From: Hygrophila difformis
Lineage: Eukaryota; Streptophyta; Magnoliopsida; Lamiales; Acanthaceae
Assembly (NCBI GenBank): GCA_030278955.1
Contig: JAOANR010000009.1
Location: 41,254,945 to 41,318,944, forward strand
Direction: 5' to 3'
Length of the DNA stretch: 64,000 bases
The notes under the pieces were generated by a model. It was given only the letters and a program-made list of their open reading frames with translations. It was not told the origin of the DNA and did no database searches. Shown here one piece after another: positions 9,564-21,308 of the stretch (within the stretch, counting starts at the first letter, position 1; every line of letters starts with the position of its first letter). The position numbers and the translations under genes were made by a program.

Positions 9564-12311
9564 TGTGACGACCCGAGTATTTCTGAATATTTTGTACGAA
9601 TACTTTGTACCCCAAATAAACAAATTCAAATTGTTTTGAACTACGTAATGACTTGATCCCTTCACGGGGTACGTAGGCAACTCGGAAATTTCAATTCTGG
9701 GTTCAGTCAAATAATAACAAACAACGACACACAATAATACAATCGCTTAATCAAACAATTCCCGAACTCGCGAGAGGATGAAGTACAACTTCGAGGACGA
9801 AGTTGGTTCTTAAGGGGGGTAGACTGTAATACCCGTAAATTTTAGAATATAAAAATAGGAATTAATCCAATAGGAGAGGAGGTTTTGTTTCCGAGAACCC
9901 GTAGACGCGGAAATGCACGGAAGTCAAGGACGACGAATTAGAACCCGACGGACCAAAACCGACGGTCTTAGGATTTCAAGCACGTAATCGAATTGAGACG
10001 GAATAAATTTATGATGAGAAGCATAATCCGGAAATGACCCGGAAAAATCGAGCGCGAAAACGGGGAAGGATAGAAGTCCGAAAGAGAGGAGAAAAAGACC
10101 CGACGGATCGGATCGCATGGACCCGCCCGGACCGCAGTCCAGGCGAGTCTCGCGCGCTGGCCGGGCGGGGTTTGGCTAAAAGGCGCGCCAACCCCGCGTG
10201 GCCCTACAGGTTTTGGCAACTCGCGCGTTTTCGGCGATTTCTTACCATAATTCGACCTCCCGACTTTGGAAAGCAAATTTTGGACGGGGGAAGTGAATAA
10301 GGACGACCTAGGGTTGTCTCCACCCCATTGTGCAGCCTCCAAAACCCTCCCCATTCACTCTCAAACTCTCCCAAGCCAAAACACTCTCCCGACGAACTTC
10401 CGACGGACTTCCGGCGACTTTCCGGCAACCTACAACGACCGAGCAAGGGAGTAGAGCAAGGATTTCAGTGATAGATTCATTGGTAAGTCGTTCATAGATT
10501 TCCATTTAAGTTTTGAACCCGAAAAACTTGATCTAACGTTGGATTTCTTCGTCCGATTCGAAATCGTGGCCAAAGTCGGAAGCTTGACGTTGAGGAGATC
10601 CGTTCGTAGGATTTTGGACGAGCCAGCGACCTTAGGACGACCCAAACCTCTCTATCACTGTAAGTTGAGCCTTCCATATCAATACGGGTGATTTCGGGGC
10701 GTCCGGTATAGGCGTAATGTAACGAAACGTAAAAATCGAACTTAAAAACCCCATCTTGCGCAGTTTCTGTAATCGGCCTAAAACCCATATTTCGAGGATT
10801 CAATCCGAAAAACTCAAAACTAGACTTTTAATCCTAACACATAAATCTAGGTTGTGTAAAAATTTCAGCCATTTTCGTTAACGTTTGCTATTTTAAATCG
10901 CATCGAAAAGAGACTGCTTTGACAAAACGTGTGGAAATCTGTCTATGAATATGTTCGAACTTAGTGAATTTATTTCTATAATTTCTAGTCCGATTTGATC
11001 TTTACAATCTAAATGAAAGTTGTAGATAATCATGTCTAGTATGTGCATATTAAATTTCAGAATTTTTGGAGTCCATTTGATATGTTAAAAAGTCGAGATT
11101 TTAAATTGTGTCAAACCTGAGTTCGGACAGTTTTCTGATTGCATGATAAAATCGATTTTTGACATGTTTCCTCAACTTATTTCGAAAAAGTTAAAACACG
11201 AAAGTTGTTCGTTAGGGTGTTTTGCATAAAGTGTGAAGATTTCAGAATTTTCGGGCTTGAAACGGATTTTTAAATGAGAAAGGCGCAAACTGTGACGCCA
11301 AGATACTTTTAAATCGAAGAGTTTTGAAATTTCGAAACAAACGGTCAAAGATTTGAAACGCGATACATCTACACTTTTGAAAAACCCCGATACATTAAAT
11401 CTAAACGATACATGAGATACTTGGTGGAGGGTGAGTGCTCTGCAGGGTGCCCCTCTAGCCTTTTCTCTTCGGGCCTATAATGGACGAGAGAATTTGATGA
11501 AATATTACGCCAGTTGGCGGGAGATATATGGCCTACTCTCTCGGGTTGTCCGTATGGATTTCTCGAGGCTCCGGAGTGTTACTGGGTATGGCAGATACGG
11601 CTGCGGCCGCCGGATCACCGGCTATACAAGATACTTACGACACGGCTGCGACCGCCGGATCACCGGCTATATAAAACACTGAGAAATGGTTTCGTAACGG
11701 GGGAAATAAAAGATTTAATGCTTTTAAGTATTTATTTATTTTTGCATGTCTTTAAATTATGCATTTAAATTATGTCTTTAAATTTCATGGCATGACTAAA
11801 TTACTATTGTAGATTAGATGCATGTTTAAATACACAATTAAAATTATTATTTCCTTTAAATTTTGTGAATGCATGTTAGGAGTGAGATTTTAAATTATCT
11901 AATTAAATCCCTTTATTGCTATGTTAGGATCGACTTACTCAGTATTTTATATACTGATAAAATTGTTGTATTCTCTTTTTATTTCAGAGTACGGAGATGA
12001 TGCATAGCATGTGCATTGGGGGATGGATTATTAAACATTGTTTATTTGCTTTTTACGATACTTGCATAACGGGCATGTAAACCCCGAGTTTTGGCCATGT
12101 CGGCCCATTTACATTTTTCCGCTGCAATATATATTTACTACTATATGTGTGGATGACACTTATTATTTTTACATAGATTCCGGACTTGTTTTAAATCTTT
12201 TTACAATACCTATAGCCTTGCATCTCTTTGGCAAGCTCGGTGAGTCCGTGTCTTGCTAGAGAGATGTGGCGGTGACATCCCGGCCTGGGTTATCAAATCC
12301 GGGGTGTTACA
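9564..12311 (+). repeat. Gypsy-1 5' LTR
   Basis: Starts TGTGACGACCCGAG and ends CCGGGGTGTTACA. It contains a second PPT-like block near 9812-9830 followed by TGTAATACCCG, the sequence that begins the LTR in gypsy-2. It also holds a CG-rich hairpin near 10140-10200, predicted intron signals (10660, 11987) and two 45-bp-spaced copies of a GCCGG/CCGGC hairpin at 11597-11671. Frames inside the LTR, repeated in the 3' copy, are not genes. Confidence 0.95.
10660..11987 (+). promoter_or_regulatory. Predicted LTR leader intron and covarying hairpin, gypsy-1
   Basis: The donor-like ACTGTAAGTTG (GT at 10660) and the acceptor-like TTTTTATTTCAG (AG ending 11987) bound a 1.33 kb segment. Just upstream of the acceptor, ACTTACTCAG leads into the hairpin CAGTAT/ATACTG at 11940-11956. 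Equivalent donor, hairpin and acceptor occur in gypsy-2, -3 and -4 with different stem sequences that still pair. The 3' LTR carries the same signals (acceptor ending 20979). Splicing itself is inferred, not shown. Confidence 0.5.
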
Positions 12312-12314
12312 AGT

Positions 12315-12326
12315 TGGTATCAGAGC
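12315..12326 (+). other. Gypsy-1 primer binding site
   Basis: TGGTATCAGAGC, three bases after the LTR, is the standard plant PBS complementary to the 3' end of initiator tRNA-Met. Confidence 0.95.
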
Positions 12327-12769
12327 CCGGAATATTTTGAAGCTACTACTATTTTTATTTTAAAATATTTTGAACTAAGTATTATTTTTAAATTTATTAT
12401 TATCATTATTATTCTTAAGACTACTAGTACTATTATTTAAGCCCAAAATTTGAGCCCAAAAAAAAATTTTCTTACCCGAGTAATATAATATTTTGAGCCC
12501 AAAAGGGGGTTAAATTATTTTGACCCAATATTTATAATTATTTATTTTAAGCCCAACCATTTCGACCCAATACCCATGTTTTTACTTTTTAAAGTCCAAA
12601 CTATTATTTTGGCCCAATATAGGCCCAACTTTTTTTTCACCCATGATTAAATACACTAAGATTAATTTTTGGGGGGATTGCATGTGCATATTCATATAGA
12701 TTTAAATTCCCGCATGTCATGATTTATATCCGAAACATACTCTAACTCTAACCTCCTTGTTGACACTAG
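12327..12769 (+). other. Gypsy-1 untranslated leader
   Basis: AT-rich with repeated GAGCCCAAAA / GGCCCAAT-like motifs. No coding frame. It leads to the accessory ORF. Confidence 0.7.
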
Positions 12770-13159
12770 ATGGCCGAACCCAACATGAACATGGTCAACT
12801 TGATGGTGAAACTGACTAACGCATATTTAGAGTCCCAACAACATGTCAACTATTTCAAGACTCGAGTAGGACAACTAGAGGGCCAAGTGGCCCATCTGGG
12901 GCATCTTAGGGAGACCGATCATCATAACATAACCCAGCTGCAAAATCAAGTCGCCGAACTCCAAGCCCAAATGGCCCAACTCCAAGACAAGGGTGATGAC
13001 TTGGAGGAACAAATAGGAAACGTAGCCTGGGAGTTGACTACCTTGGCCAATGAGATTGACGGGGGGGTCCTTCAGAACCCGGGACCTCACCCTAATGCCG
13101 CAGCACCGATTGACGTATCCAGCGACGAGGACGATCCCATCGAGGATGTACCTGCCTAG
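12770..13159 (+). CDS. Coiled-coil accessory ORF upstream of gag (gypsy-1)
   Basis: 129 codons beginning MAEPNMNMVNLM. Residues about 30-95 are a long heptad-type coiled coil rich in Leu, Gln and Glu, including the conserved segment HLGHLRETDHHNITQLQ (42-58). The C-terminus is acidic: PIDVSSDEDD (113-122), then DPIED. The IDV-SS-acidic pattern resembles a SUMO-interacting motif, by inference only. A frame in the same position and with the same motifs occurs in gypsy-2 (31174-31524) and gypsy-3 (50597-50995). It is a separate cistron in the sense strand, 650 bases ahead of gag, and is not gag, pol or env as I know them. Extra ORFs in plant Ty3/gypsy elements are documented, but I recognise no named family for this one. 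A role as a self-associating regulator or assembly factor is only a guess. Confidence 0.75.
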   Translation: MAEPNMNMVNLMVKLTNAYLESQQHVNYFKTRVGQLEGQVAHLGHLRETDHHNITQLQNQVAELQAQMAQLQDKGDDLEEQIGNVAWELTTLANEIDGGVLQNPGPHPNAAAPIDVSSDEDDPIEDVPA

Positions 13160-13513
13160 TCACCCTATACTTAGGAGTCCATACTGATGCACTACTATCT
13201 ATATTCATTTTTTTTCAAATTAGTACCAGCACTACTATTTCATTCCTGTTACGAATGCTTGTAAACAGCTGAAAAATTTTCTCTTGAGTAATAAATCTAC
13301 AAGCATTTATTTTATACAATTATATTTAAAGTATTCCTTACATTTTAATTAAATTACTTCTCTTCGAGCACCCTACTAAAACCCGATCAAACAAACGAAC
13401 AAGTTAGTAATAATCAATGACCTATAGATAACAACTAAACAAAAATACAAGTAGTAAATATATATATAAATATACTTTGTATAGAGATAATTATCGGATA
13501 AGGATATCTCCAA

Positions 13514-13541
13514 CCCTAAACCCTAAACCCTGAACCCTAGG
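13514..13541 (+). repeat. Short telomere-like repeat in gypsy-1 leader
   Basis: About three CCCTAAA units (one with a G change), followed by CCCTAGGG. It lies between the accessory ORF and gag in front of A-rich tracts. The AAACCCTAA core also matches the plant telo-box. Confidence 0.8.
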
Positions 13542-13568
13542 GTCTAAAAAAAAAAAAAAAAAAAAACC

Positions 13569-13586
13569 TGAACAGGTTACTGTTCA
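13569..13586 (+). other. A-tract-flanked hairpin between accessory ORF and gag, gypsy-1
   Basis: TGAACAG and CTGTTCA pair around GTTA, with runs of A on both sides (about 13546-13566 and 13589-13600). Gypsy-2 has a different palindrome in the same setting at 31621-31636. Confidence 0.65.
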
Positions 13587-13812
13587 CGAAAAAAAAAAAA
13601 CAATAATAATAATAAACAAAACAAAAACAAAGCAGTAAGTAGAACCAACCCCGAATAACAACAAACAATACGCTAAACCCCAACAACCTATACTAACAGG
13701 TTACAACAGAACTGATACCTGTTGATATCGCCATTTATGTAGTCAAATTATTTCCTAAGTATTACATAATACTTCAACAAAAGAATCTAAACTCTCTTGT
13801 TCTTGCAACAGC

Positions 13813-16800
13813 ATGGCACCGAGAGGAAGAGCACGCGCTCAGCCCACTACTCCAAACACCAACGAAACCCCTATGCAACCAGATATGCCCATACCCGGCG
13901 AAGGGGTACACGCTCAAGAGGAGCCGGCAAACCCCATGCCAAACAACATGGACGCGCGCCTACGGACTCTAGAAGAGGTTCTCATCGCGATAGGGAACGC
14001 GCATGTGAACCAAGGCCAGGCCGCTGCGGTACCTCCACCCGAGGCCCGCATTAACTACCTAGCTATGGTGAACTCATATCGTCCGCCGAACTACGCCGGA
14101 GAAGAGGACCCGGCCAAACTTGAAGAATGGATCCGAACATTCGACAAGCTACTAAACGCGGTGAAGTGCCCAATTGGCGAGAAGGTGCCTGTGGCATCGT
14201 ACTATCTCGGAGGGGAGGCGGATGACTGGTGGCGTGCCATGCAAGATAAGCTAGCTGAGGACGAAAAACCCTATTCTTGGGAAGAATTCATGAGTCTGAT
14301 CAGGGATCGCTTTTATCCCATGAGCACAAAGTCCGCCATGTACGAGGAATTCTTATCCCTGAAGCAAGGAGGGCAAACAGTCCAAGAATATTACACCCGT
14401 TTCAAGGAGTTGGTGCGTTTCGCACCGAGACTCGTGCCGACAGATGTGGAGAAGGCACAGAAATTTGAAATGGGGCTAAACTTGGCTATACGAGAGGTGA
14501 TCACTGGCGTCCCATACCCAGACCTGCAATCGGTGTATGATCGTGCGGTAGCTGTTGCAAGGGTGCAACAACTAAAAAGGAAAGTGAGTGGAGAACCCAG
14601 CCGAGGATCTCAGGGTCAGGATAAGAGGGGTAGAGACAACCGTTCCGGAAACAATGCTGTAGGGAACAACTTTCGGGGAGATCTGAACAGACCCCCTCAA
14701 AACAACAACAGAGGATATGACGATAGAACCCTTTTCCGGGGTAACCCGGTACCACCTTGCCCGAGATGCGGCAGGCCTCATTTGGCCAGAGGGTGCCCCC
14801 AACAGGGCGCCTGCTACAGGTGTGGTCGCAACGGCCACATGGCGAATGAGTGCTGCACCCGACTGGAAAACATCACCAAGAGAGAGGATTTAGGCACGGG
14901 GCCAACTCAGCCTCGCAACCAGGATGGACAGAATGGAAACAACCAGGGGTATAGACCCCCTCAGAACCAGAATCTCAATCAGAATCAACGTCCCCCACAG
15001 AATCCAAATCAGCAACAGAATCAGAACCTGAACCGGGATCAGCAAGGCAACCCGGGACGTCCAATGGGGCGATTGAATGTCATCAATGAGGCAGATGTGC
15101 CTATGCAAGGGGACGTAATGGGAGGTATGTTCCATGTCTTGAGTACACCCCTTAGAGTTCTGTTTGACTCAGGAGCTAGTTGTTCGATAATATCATCTAG
15201 AGTCTTACCTGAACTAGATCTACCTAAGTGCGAACTGATTAACTTAGGGATTCAACTTCCATCGGGAGAGGTAGTATCATGCTCTAAGCGATATAACGGA
15301 AATCCGATAGTTATAAAGAACGTAGAGTTTTTCGCGAACTTAGTAGAATTCGAACTACAGGATTTTGACGTCATACTAGGAATGGATTGGCTAACCCAAT
15401 ATAAAGCCGTGATCAATTGCCAAAAACAAAAGATCACGTTGTCAAAGAGTCGGGGAAGGAGAGTCATCTTTTACTCCCAACCCCCTAAGAAGTCTACCAA
15501 GATAGTTAATGCCATGAAGCTATTTAGCTTAATGCGTAAGGGTTACGCGTTGTATGCTTGCTACATTCATAACCTTGAGGCCGAAGAGGTCAAGGTGGAT
15601 AATATTCCGGTGGTGAGAGAATACCCAGATGTATTCCCGGAAGACGTTCCCGGCATGCCGCCTGAGAGAGATCTGGAATTCACTATAGATCTTATTCCGG
15701 GAACGGAGCCTGTCTCGAAGGCTCCTTACCGCATGGCGCCGCTGGAAATGAAGGAACTAAAAGAACAACTCGAGGAGTTGCTAGAAAAGGGCTACATAAG
15801 GCCGAGCACGTCCCCATGGGGAGCCCCGGTCTTATTCGTGAAAAAGAAAGATGGAGGTCTACGACTATGCATCGATTATAGAGGACTTAACCAAGTCACG
15901 GTCAAGAACAAGTACCCGTTGCCAAGAATCGAGGATTTGTTCGACCAACTGAAGGGAGCCTCAGTATTTTCAAAGATCGACCTACGATCCGGATATCACC
16001 AGTTAAGGATCGCCGAAAAAGATATCCCAAAGACGGCATTCAGAACTCGCTACGGGCATTACGAATTCACGGTGCTGTCATTCGGGCTGACGAACGCCCC
16101 AGCGATGTTCATGAATCTCATGAATAACGTGTTTCGAGAACTATTAGATCAATGTGTGGTGGTGTTCATAGATGACATCCTGATCTACTCGAAAAGCGAA
16201 GAAGAGCATTCCGAACACTTACACAAAGTGTTAGGGATCTTACGAGCCAATCAGCTGTATGGAAAGCTGTCCAAATGCGTCTTCTGGCTAAAAGAAGTGG
16301 CATTTCTGGGACACATCGTATCCGCCAATGGAGTGGCAGTAGACCCAGCAAAGATTTCGGCAGTGACCGAATGGGTGCCACCAAAGAATCCAACCGAGAT
16401 AAGAAGTTTTCTCGGATTGGCAGGGTACTACTGGAGGTTTGTAAAGGATTTCTCAAGGATCGCTCGCCCATTGACGCAGCTGTTAAAGAAAGGGGTGAAA
16501 TACGACTGGACCAGTGAGTGTGATTCCGCATTCCAAGAATTGAAGAAACGGCTTACTACAGCACCGGTGTTGACATTACCATCGGAAGATGGAGACTTCG
16601 AGGTGTACAGCGACGCCTCGAAGGAAGGATTGGGATGCGTGCTAATGCAAGATCAAAGGGTTATAGCATATGCATCACGTCAACTAAAGCCACACGAAGA
16701 GAACTACCCGACGCACGACTTGGAGCTAGCCGCAGTCGTGTTCGCTCTAAAGATATGGAGGCATTACCTCTATGGGCGAAAGTGTCGGATGTTCACCGAC

Positions 16801-18531
16801 CATAAGAGCCTCAAGTATATATTCACGCAAAAAGAGCTGAATTTGAGGCAAAGAAGGTGGTTGGAACTGATTAAGGATTACGACCTGGAAATCGCGTACC
16901 ACGAAGGAAGGGCCAACGTCGTGGCCGATGCCTTGAGTCGAAAGACTCAACACGTGGTGAACTCACTCGTGGTACCGGCCGAGTTGTACAGAGACTTGGC
17001 GAAATTAAGTCTGGAGTTGGTACACTCCGGCGAAGTAAGTGAGGTCGTCAACACAATGGTAGTAGGATCTACCATACTTGATGAGATACGACTAGCACAA
17101 CAGGGTGATGAAAAGTTGGAGGAAATTAGGAAGAGCATTGCTGAAGGAAAGGCAATGGATTTTAAAATCCATGAGGACGGAAGCATCCGCTTCAAAGGAA
17201 GGTGGTGCATACCACGAAAATGCGAGGACCTAAAGCTAAGAGTAATGGAGGAAGGCCATAATACCCCATATTCGGTCCACCCCGGAGGCGAGAAGCTATA
17301 CAAGGACATAAAGAAGAACTATTGGTGGCCGAACATGAAGAGAGAAATAGCCGAGTTTGTGGCGAGATGCCTTACCTGCCAGAAGGTCAAGGCCGTACGG
17401 CAGAAACCCTTAGGATTAATGCAGCCATTGGAAATCCCAAGTTGGAAATGGGATAGCATTTCAATGGACTTCGTTTCGGGGTTACCACGTTCACCGAAGG
17501 GGATGAATAAAATCTGGGTGATCGTGGATAGGTTGACAAAAGCTGCCATATTTATCCCCATGAAGGATACCTGGTCCATGGACCAATTGGCAAGGGCATA
17601 TGTCGACAACGTGGTACGACGACATGGAGTACCACACGACATCATCTCGGACAGAGACAGTAGATTCGTCTCACATTTTTGGACAAAACTACAAGAAGCC
17701 CTCGGTACGAAGATAAAGATGAGTACCGCGTTCCATCCCATGACGGATGGACAAACGGAAAGGACGATCCAAACTTTGGAAGACATGCTGAGGGCATGCG
17801 TATTAGAGTTTAAGGGAAGTTGGGAAAATCACTTACCCTTGATCGAATTTTCCTACAACAACAGCTACCATGCTAGCATCGGCATGGCACCTTTCGAGGC
17901 ACTGTATGGACGCAAATGCCGAAGCCCATTGAGCTGGGAAGAGGGCGAGAGGACTATGGTAATTGGACCGCAACTTGTTGAGGATATGGCTCAACAAGTC
18001 AAAATAATCCAAGGGAAGATGAGAGCCGCGCAAGACCGGCAAAAGAGCTATGCCGACGTGAGACGGCAAGATTTGGAATTCCAAATAGGCGATAAGGTCA
18101 TGTTAAAGGTATCACCGATGAAGGGTGTGATGCGCTTTGGCAAGCGGGGAAAATTAAGCCCACGGTACATAGGACCCTACGAGATCCTAGAGAGAGTGGG
18201 GAATCTTGCATACCGATTGGCATTACCGCCACAATTCGCTCGTGTCCACGACGTGTTCCACGTCTCGCAACTGAAGAAATACGTCCATGATCCGACCCAC
18301 GTACTCCAACCGGAGGAAATTGAGCTGGACGATGACTTAAGCTATGAAGAAATTCCGGTGCGAATACTGGATAAGAAGGAGAGGGTAACAAGGAATAAGA
18401 CCGTGAGGATGGTTAAGGTTCTTTGGTCTAACCACGAAGCCGAGACGGCAACGTGGGAGCTGAAAGCAGACATGAGGGAGCGTTACCCAACCCTATTCCA
18501 AGACAGTGCAGCAACAGTTATGGGGACATAA
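13813..18531 (+). CDS. Gag-Pol polyprotein, gypsy-1, intact
   Basis: One unbroken frame of 1572 residues. The retrotransposon gag domain lies at about 85-250 ([36 protein letters not shown]). Two zinc knuckles follow at 316-328 ([13 protein letters not shown]) and 334-347 ([14 protein letters not shown]). The aspartic protease has its active site DSGAS at 452-456. Reverse transcriptase covers about 640-815, with the catalytic FIDD at 785-788. RNase H covers about 925-1045. Integrase has an HHCC finger (H1149, H1156, C1186, C1189) and a DD35E triad D1219, D1280, E1316. A chromodomain occupies about 1510-1562, which in chromoviruses targets heterochromatin. Gag and Pol are in one frame without a stop, as in this clade. 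The ATG follows the accessory ORF by 650 bases. No inactivating change is visible. Confidence 0.96.
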   Translation: MAPRGRARAQPTTPNTNETPMQPDMPIPGEGVHAQEEPANPMPNNMDARLRTLEEVLIAIGNAHVNQGQAAAVPPPEARINYLAMVNSYRPPNYAGEEDPAKLEEWIRTFDKLLNAVKCPIGEKVPVASYYLGGEADDWWRAMQDKLAEDEKPYSWEEFMSLIRDRFYPMSTKSAMYEEFLSLKQGGQTVQEYYTRFKELVRFAPRLVPTDVEKAQKFEMGLNLAIREVITGVPYPDLQSVYDRAVAVARVQQLKRKVSGEPSRGSQGQDKRGRDNRSGNNAVGNNFRGDLNRPPQNNNRGYDDRTLFRGNPVPPCPRCGRPHLARGCPQQGACYRCGRNGHMANECCTRLENITKREDLGTGPTQPRNQDGQNGNNQGYRPPQNQNLNQNQRPPQNPNQQQNQNLNRDQQGNPGRPMGRLNVINEADVPMQGDVMGGMFHVLSTPLRVLFDSGASCSIISSRVLPELDLPKCELINLGIQLPSGEVVSCSKRYNGNPIVIKNVEFFANLVEFELQDFDVILGMDWLTQYKAVINCQKQKITLSKSRGRRVIFYSQPPKKSTKIVNAMKLFSLMRKGYALYACYIHNLEAEEVKVDNIPVVREYPDVFPEDVPGMPPERDLEFTIDLIPGTEPVSKAPYRMAPLEMKELKEQLEELLEKGYIRPSTSPWGAPVLFVKKKDGGLRLCIDYRGLNQVTVKNKYPLPRIEDLFDQLKGASVFSKIDLRSGYHQLRIAEKDIPKTAFRTRYGHYEFTVLSFGLTNAPAMFMNLMNNVFRELLDQCVVVFIDDILIYSKSEEEHSEHLHKVLGILRANQLYGKLSKCVFWLKEVAFLGHIVSANGVAVDPAKISAVTEWVPPKNPTEIRSFLGLAGYYWRFVKDFSRIARPLTQLLKKGVKYDWTSECDSAFQELKKRLTTAPVLTLPSEDGDFEVYSDASKEGLGCVLMQDQRVIAYASRQLKPHEENYPTHDLELAAVVFALKIWRHYLYGRKCRMFTDHKSLKYIFTQKELNLRQRRWLELIKDYDLEIAYHEGRANVVADALSRKTQHVVNSLVVPAELYRDLAKLSLELVHSGEVSEVVNTMVVGSTILDEIRLAQQGDEKLEEIRKSIAEGKAMDFKIHEDGSIRFKGRWCIPRKCEDLKLRVMEEGHNTPYSVHPGGEKLYKDIKKNYWWPNMKREIAEFVARCLTCQKVKAVRQKPLGLMQPLEIPSWKWDSISMDFVSGLPRSPKGMNKIWVIVDRLTKAAIFIPMKDTWSMDQLARAYVDNVVRRHGVPHDIISDRDSRFVSHFWTKLQEALGTKIKMSTAFHPMTDGQTERTIQTLEDMLRACVLEFKGSWENHLPLIEFSYNNSYHASIGMAPFEALYGRKCRSPLSWEEGERTMVIGPQLVEDMAQQVKIIQGKMRAAQDRQKSYADVRRQDLEFQIGDKVMLKVSPMKGVMRFGKRGKLSPRYIGPYEILERVGNLAYRLALPPQFARVHDVFHVSQLKKYVHDPTHVLQPEEIELDDDLSYEEIPVRILDKKERVTRNKTVRMVKVLWSNHEAETATWELKADMRERYPTLFQDSAATVMGT

Positions 18532-18535
18532 CTGT
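18514..18535 (+). other. Hairpin over the Gag-Pol stop codon, gypsy-1
   Basis: ACAGTTAT and ATAACTGT pair around GGGGAC and encode the last residues and stop of Pol. The same hairpin is present in gypsy-2, -3 and -4, including gypsy-4, which has no pol. Confidence 0.75.
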
Positions 18536-18541
18536 AATCTT

Positions 18542-18554
18542 AAGAGGGGGAGGA
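18542..18554 (+). other. Polypurine tract, gypsy-1
   Basis: AAGAGGGGGAGGA directly precedes the 3' LTR start TGTGACG. It is the plus-strand primer site. Confidence 0.9.
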
Positions 18555-21303
18555 TGTGACGACCCGAGTATTTCTGAATATTTTGTACGAATACTTTGTA
18601 CCCCAAATAAATAAATTCAAATTGTTTTGAACTACGTAATGACTTGATCCCTTCACGGGGTACGTAGGCAACTCGGAAATTTCAATTCTGGGTTCAGTCA
18701 AATAATAACAAACAACGACACACAATAATACAATCGCTTAATCAAACAATTCCCGAACTCGCGAGAGGATGAAGTACAACTTCGAGGACGAAGTTGGTTC
18801 TTAAGGGGGGTAGACTGTAATACCCGTAAATTTTAGAATATAAAAATAGGAATTAATCCAATAGGAGAGGAGGTTTTGTTTCCGAGAACCCGTAGACGCG
18901 GAAATGCACGGAAGTCAAGGACGACGAATTAGAACCCGACGGACCAAAACCGATGGTCTTAGGATTTCAAGCACGTAATCGAATTGAGACGGAATAAATT
19001 TATGATGAGAAGCATAATCCGGAAATGACCCGGAAAAATCGAGCGCGAAAACGGGGAAGGATAGAAGTCCGAAAGAGAGGAGAAAAAGACCCGACGGATC
19101 GGATCGCATGGACCCGCCCGGACCGCAGTCCAGGCGAGTCTCGCGCGCTGGCCGGGCGGGGTTTGGCTAAAAGGCGCGCCAACCCCGCGTGGCCCTACAG
19201 GTTTTGGCAACTCGCGCGTTTTCGGCGATTTCTTACCATAATTCGACCTCCCGACTTTGGAAAGCAAATTTTGGACGGGGGAAGTGAATAAGGACGACCT
19301 AGGGTTGTCTCCACCCCATTGTGCAGCCTCCAAAACCCTCCCCATTCACTCTCAAACTCTCCCAAGCCAAAACACTCTCCCGACGAACTTCCGACGGACT
19401 TCCGGCGACTTTCCGGCAACCTACAACGACCGAGCAAGGGAGTAGAGCAAGGATTTCAGTGATAGATTCATTGGTAAGTCGTTCATAGATTTCCATTTAA
19501 GTTTTGAACCCGAAAAACTTGATCTAACGTTGGATTTCTTCGTCCGATTCGAAATCGTGGCCAAAGTCGGAAGCTTGACGTTGAGGAGATCCGTTCGTAG
19601 GATTTTGGACGAGCCAGCGACCTTAGGACGACCCAAAACCTCTCTATCACTGTAAGTTGAGCCTTCCATATCAATACGGGTGATTTCGGGGCGTCCGGTA
19701 TAGGCGTAATGTAACGAAACGTAAAAATCGAACTTAAAAACCCCATCTTGCGCAGTTTCTGTAATCGGCCTAAAACCCATATTTCGAGGATTCAATCCGA
19801 AAAACTCAAAACTAGACTTTTAATCCTAACACATAAATCTAGGTTGTGTAAAAATTTCAGCCATTTTCGTTAACGTTTGCTATTTTAAATCGCATCGAAA
19901 AGAGACTGCTTTGACAAAACGTGTGGAAATCTGTCTATGAATATGTTCGAACTTAGTGAATTTATTTCTATAATTTCTAGTCCGATTTGATCTTTACAAT
20001 CTAAATGAAAGTTGTAGATAATCATGTCTAGTATGTGCATATTAAATTTCAGAATTTTTGGAGTCCATTTGATATGTTAAAAAGTCGAGATTTTGAATTG
20101 TGTCAAACCTGAGTTCGGACAGTTTTCTGATTGCATGATAAAATCGATTTTTGACATGTTTCCTCAACTTATTTCGAAAAAGTTAAAACACGAAAGTTGT
20201 TCGTTAGGGTGTTTTGCATAAAGTGTGAAGATTTCAGAATTTTCGGGCTTGAAACGGATTTTTAAATGAGAAAGGCGCAAACTGTGACGCCAAGATACTT
20301 TTAAATCGAAGAGTTTTGAAATTTCGAAACAAACGGTCAAAGATTTGAAACGCGATACATCTACACTTTTGAAAAACCCCGATACATTAAATCTAAACGA
20401 TACATGAGATACTTGGTGGAGGGTGAGTGCTCTGCAGGGTGCCCCTCTAGCCTTTTCTCTTCGGGCCTATAATGGACGAGAGAATTTGATGAAATATTAC
20501 GCCAGTTGGCGGGAGATATATGGCCTACTCTCTCGGGTTGTCCGTATGGATTTCTCGAGGCTCCAGAGTGTTACTGGGTATGGCAGATACGGCTGCGGCC
20601 GCCGGATCACCGGCTATACAAGATACTTACGACACGGCTGCGGCCGCCGGATCACCGGCTATACAAAACACTGAGAAATGGTTTCGTAACGGGGGAAATA
20701 AAAGATTTAATGCTTTTAAGTATTTATTTATTTTTGCATGTCTTTAAATTATGCATTTAAATTATGTCTTTAAATTTCATGGCATGACTAAATTACTATT
20801 GTAGATTAGATGCATGTTTAAATACACAATTAAAATTATTATTTCCTTTAAATTTTGTGAATGCATGTTAGGAGTGAGATTTTAAATTATCTAATTAAAT
20901 CCCTTTATTGCTATGTTAGGATCGACTTACTCAGTATTTTATATACTGATAAAATTGTTGTATTCTCTTTTTATTTCAGAGTACGGAGATGATGCATAGC
21001 ATGTGCATTGGGGGATGGATTATTAAACATTGTTTATTTGCTTTTTACGATACTTGCATAACGGGCATGTAAACCCCGAGTTTTGGCCATGTCGGCCCAT
21101 TTACATTTTTCCGCTGCAATATATATTTACTACTATATGTGTGGATGACACTTATTATTTTTACATAGATTCCGGACTTGTTTTAAATCTTTTTACAATA
21201 CCTATAGCCTTGCATCTCTTTGGCAAGCTCGGTGAGTCCGTGTCTTGCTAGAGAGATGTGGCGGTGACATCCCGGCCTGGGTTATCAAATCCGGGGTGTT
21301 ACA
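18555..21303 (+). repeat. Gypsy-1 3' LTR
   Basis: 2749 bp, almost identical to 9564-12311. Differences seen: C/T near 9612, C/T near 9962, an extra A at the 3' copy's CCCAAAACC, A/G near 11097, G/A near 11570 and two near 11650-11670. Followed by TSD ATCAC. Confidence 0.95.
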
Positions 21304-21308
21304 ATCAC

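Larger units (their letters stand above)
9564..21303 (+). mobile_element. Gypsy-1: intact chromodomain Ty3/gypsy element (Tekay/Del type)
   Basis: An 11,740-bp element flanked by ATCAC (9559-9563 and 21304-21308). It has LTRs of 2748 and 2749 bp that differ by about six substitutions and one indel when compared by eye, so insertion was very recent. Order: LTR, PBS, 129-residue coiled-coil ORF, 1572-residue Gag-Pol with protease, reverse transcriptase, RNase H, integrase and chromodomain, terminal hairpin, polypurine tract, LTR. The length of the LTRs and the C-terminal chromodomain fit the Tekay/Del clade. It appears to have every part needed for autonomy. Confidence 0.95.

Noticed and set aside
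10034..10446. Several frames in the gypsy-1 LTR repeated at 19025-19437
   Set aside because: Identical because the LTRs are identical. They overlap each other in many frames in a CG-rich stretch and have no domain.
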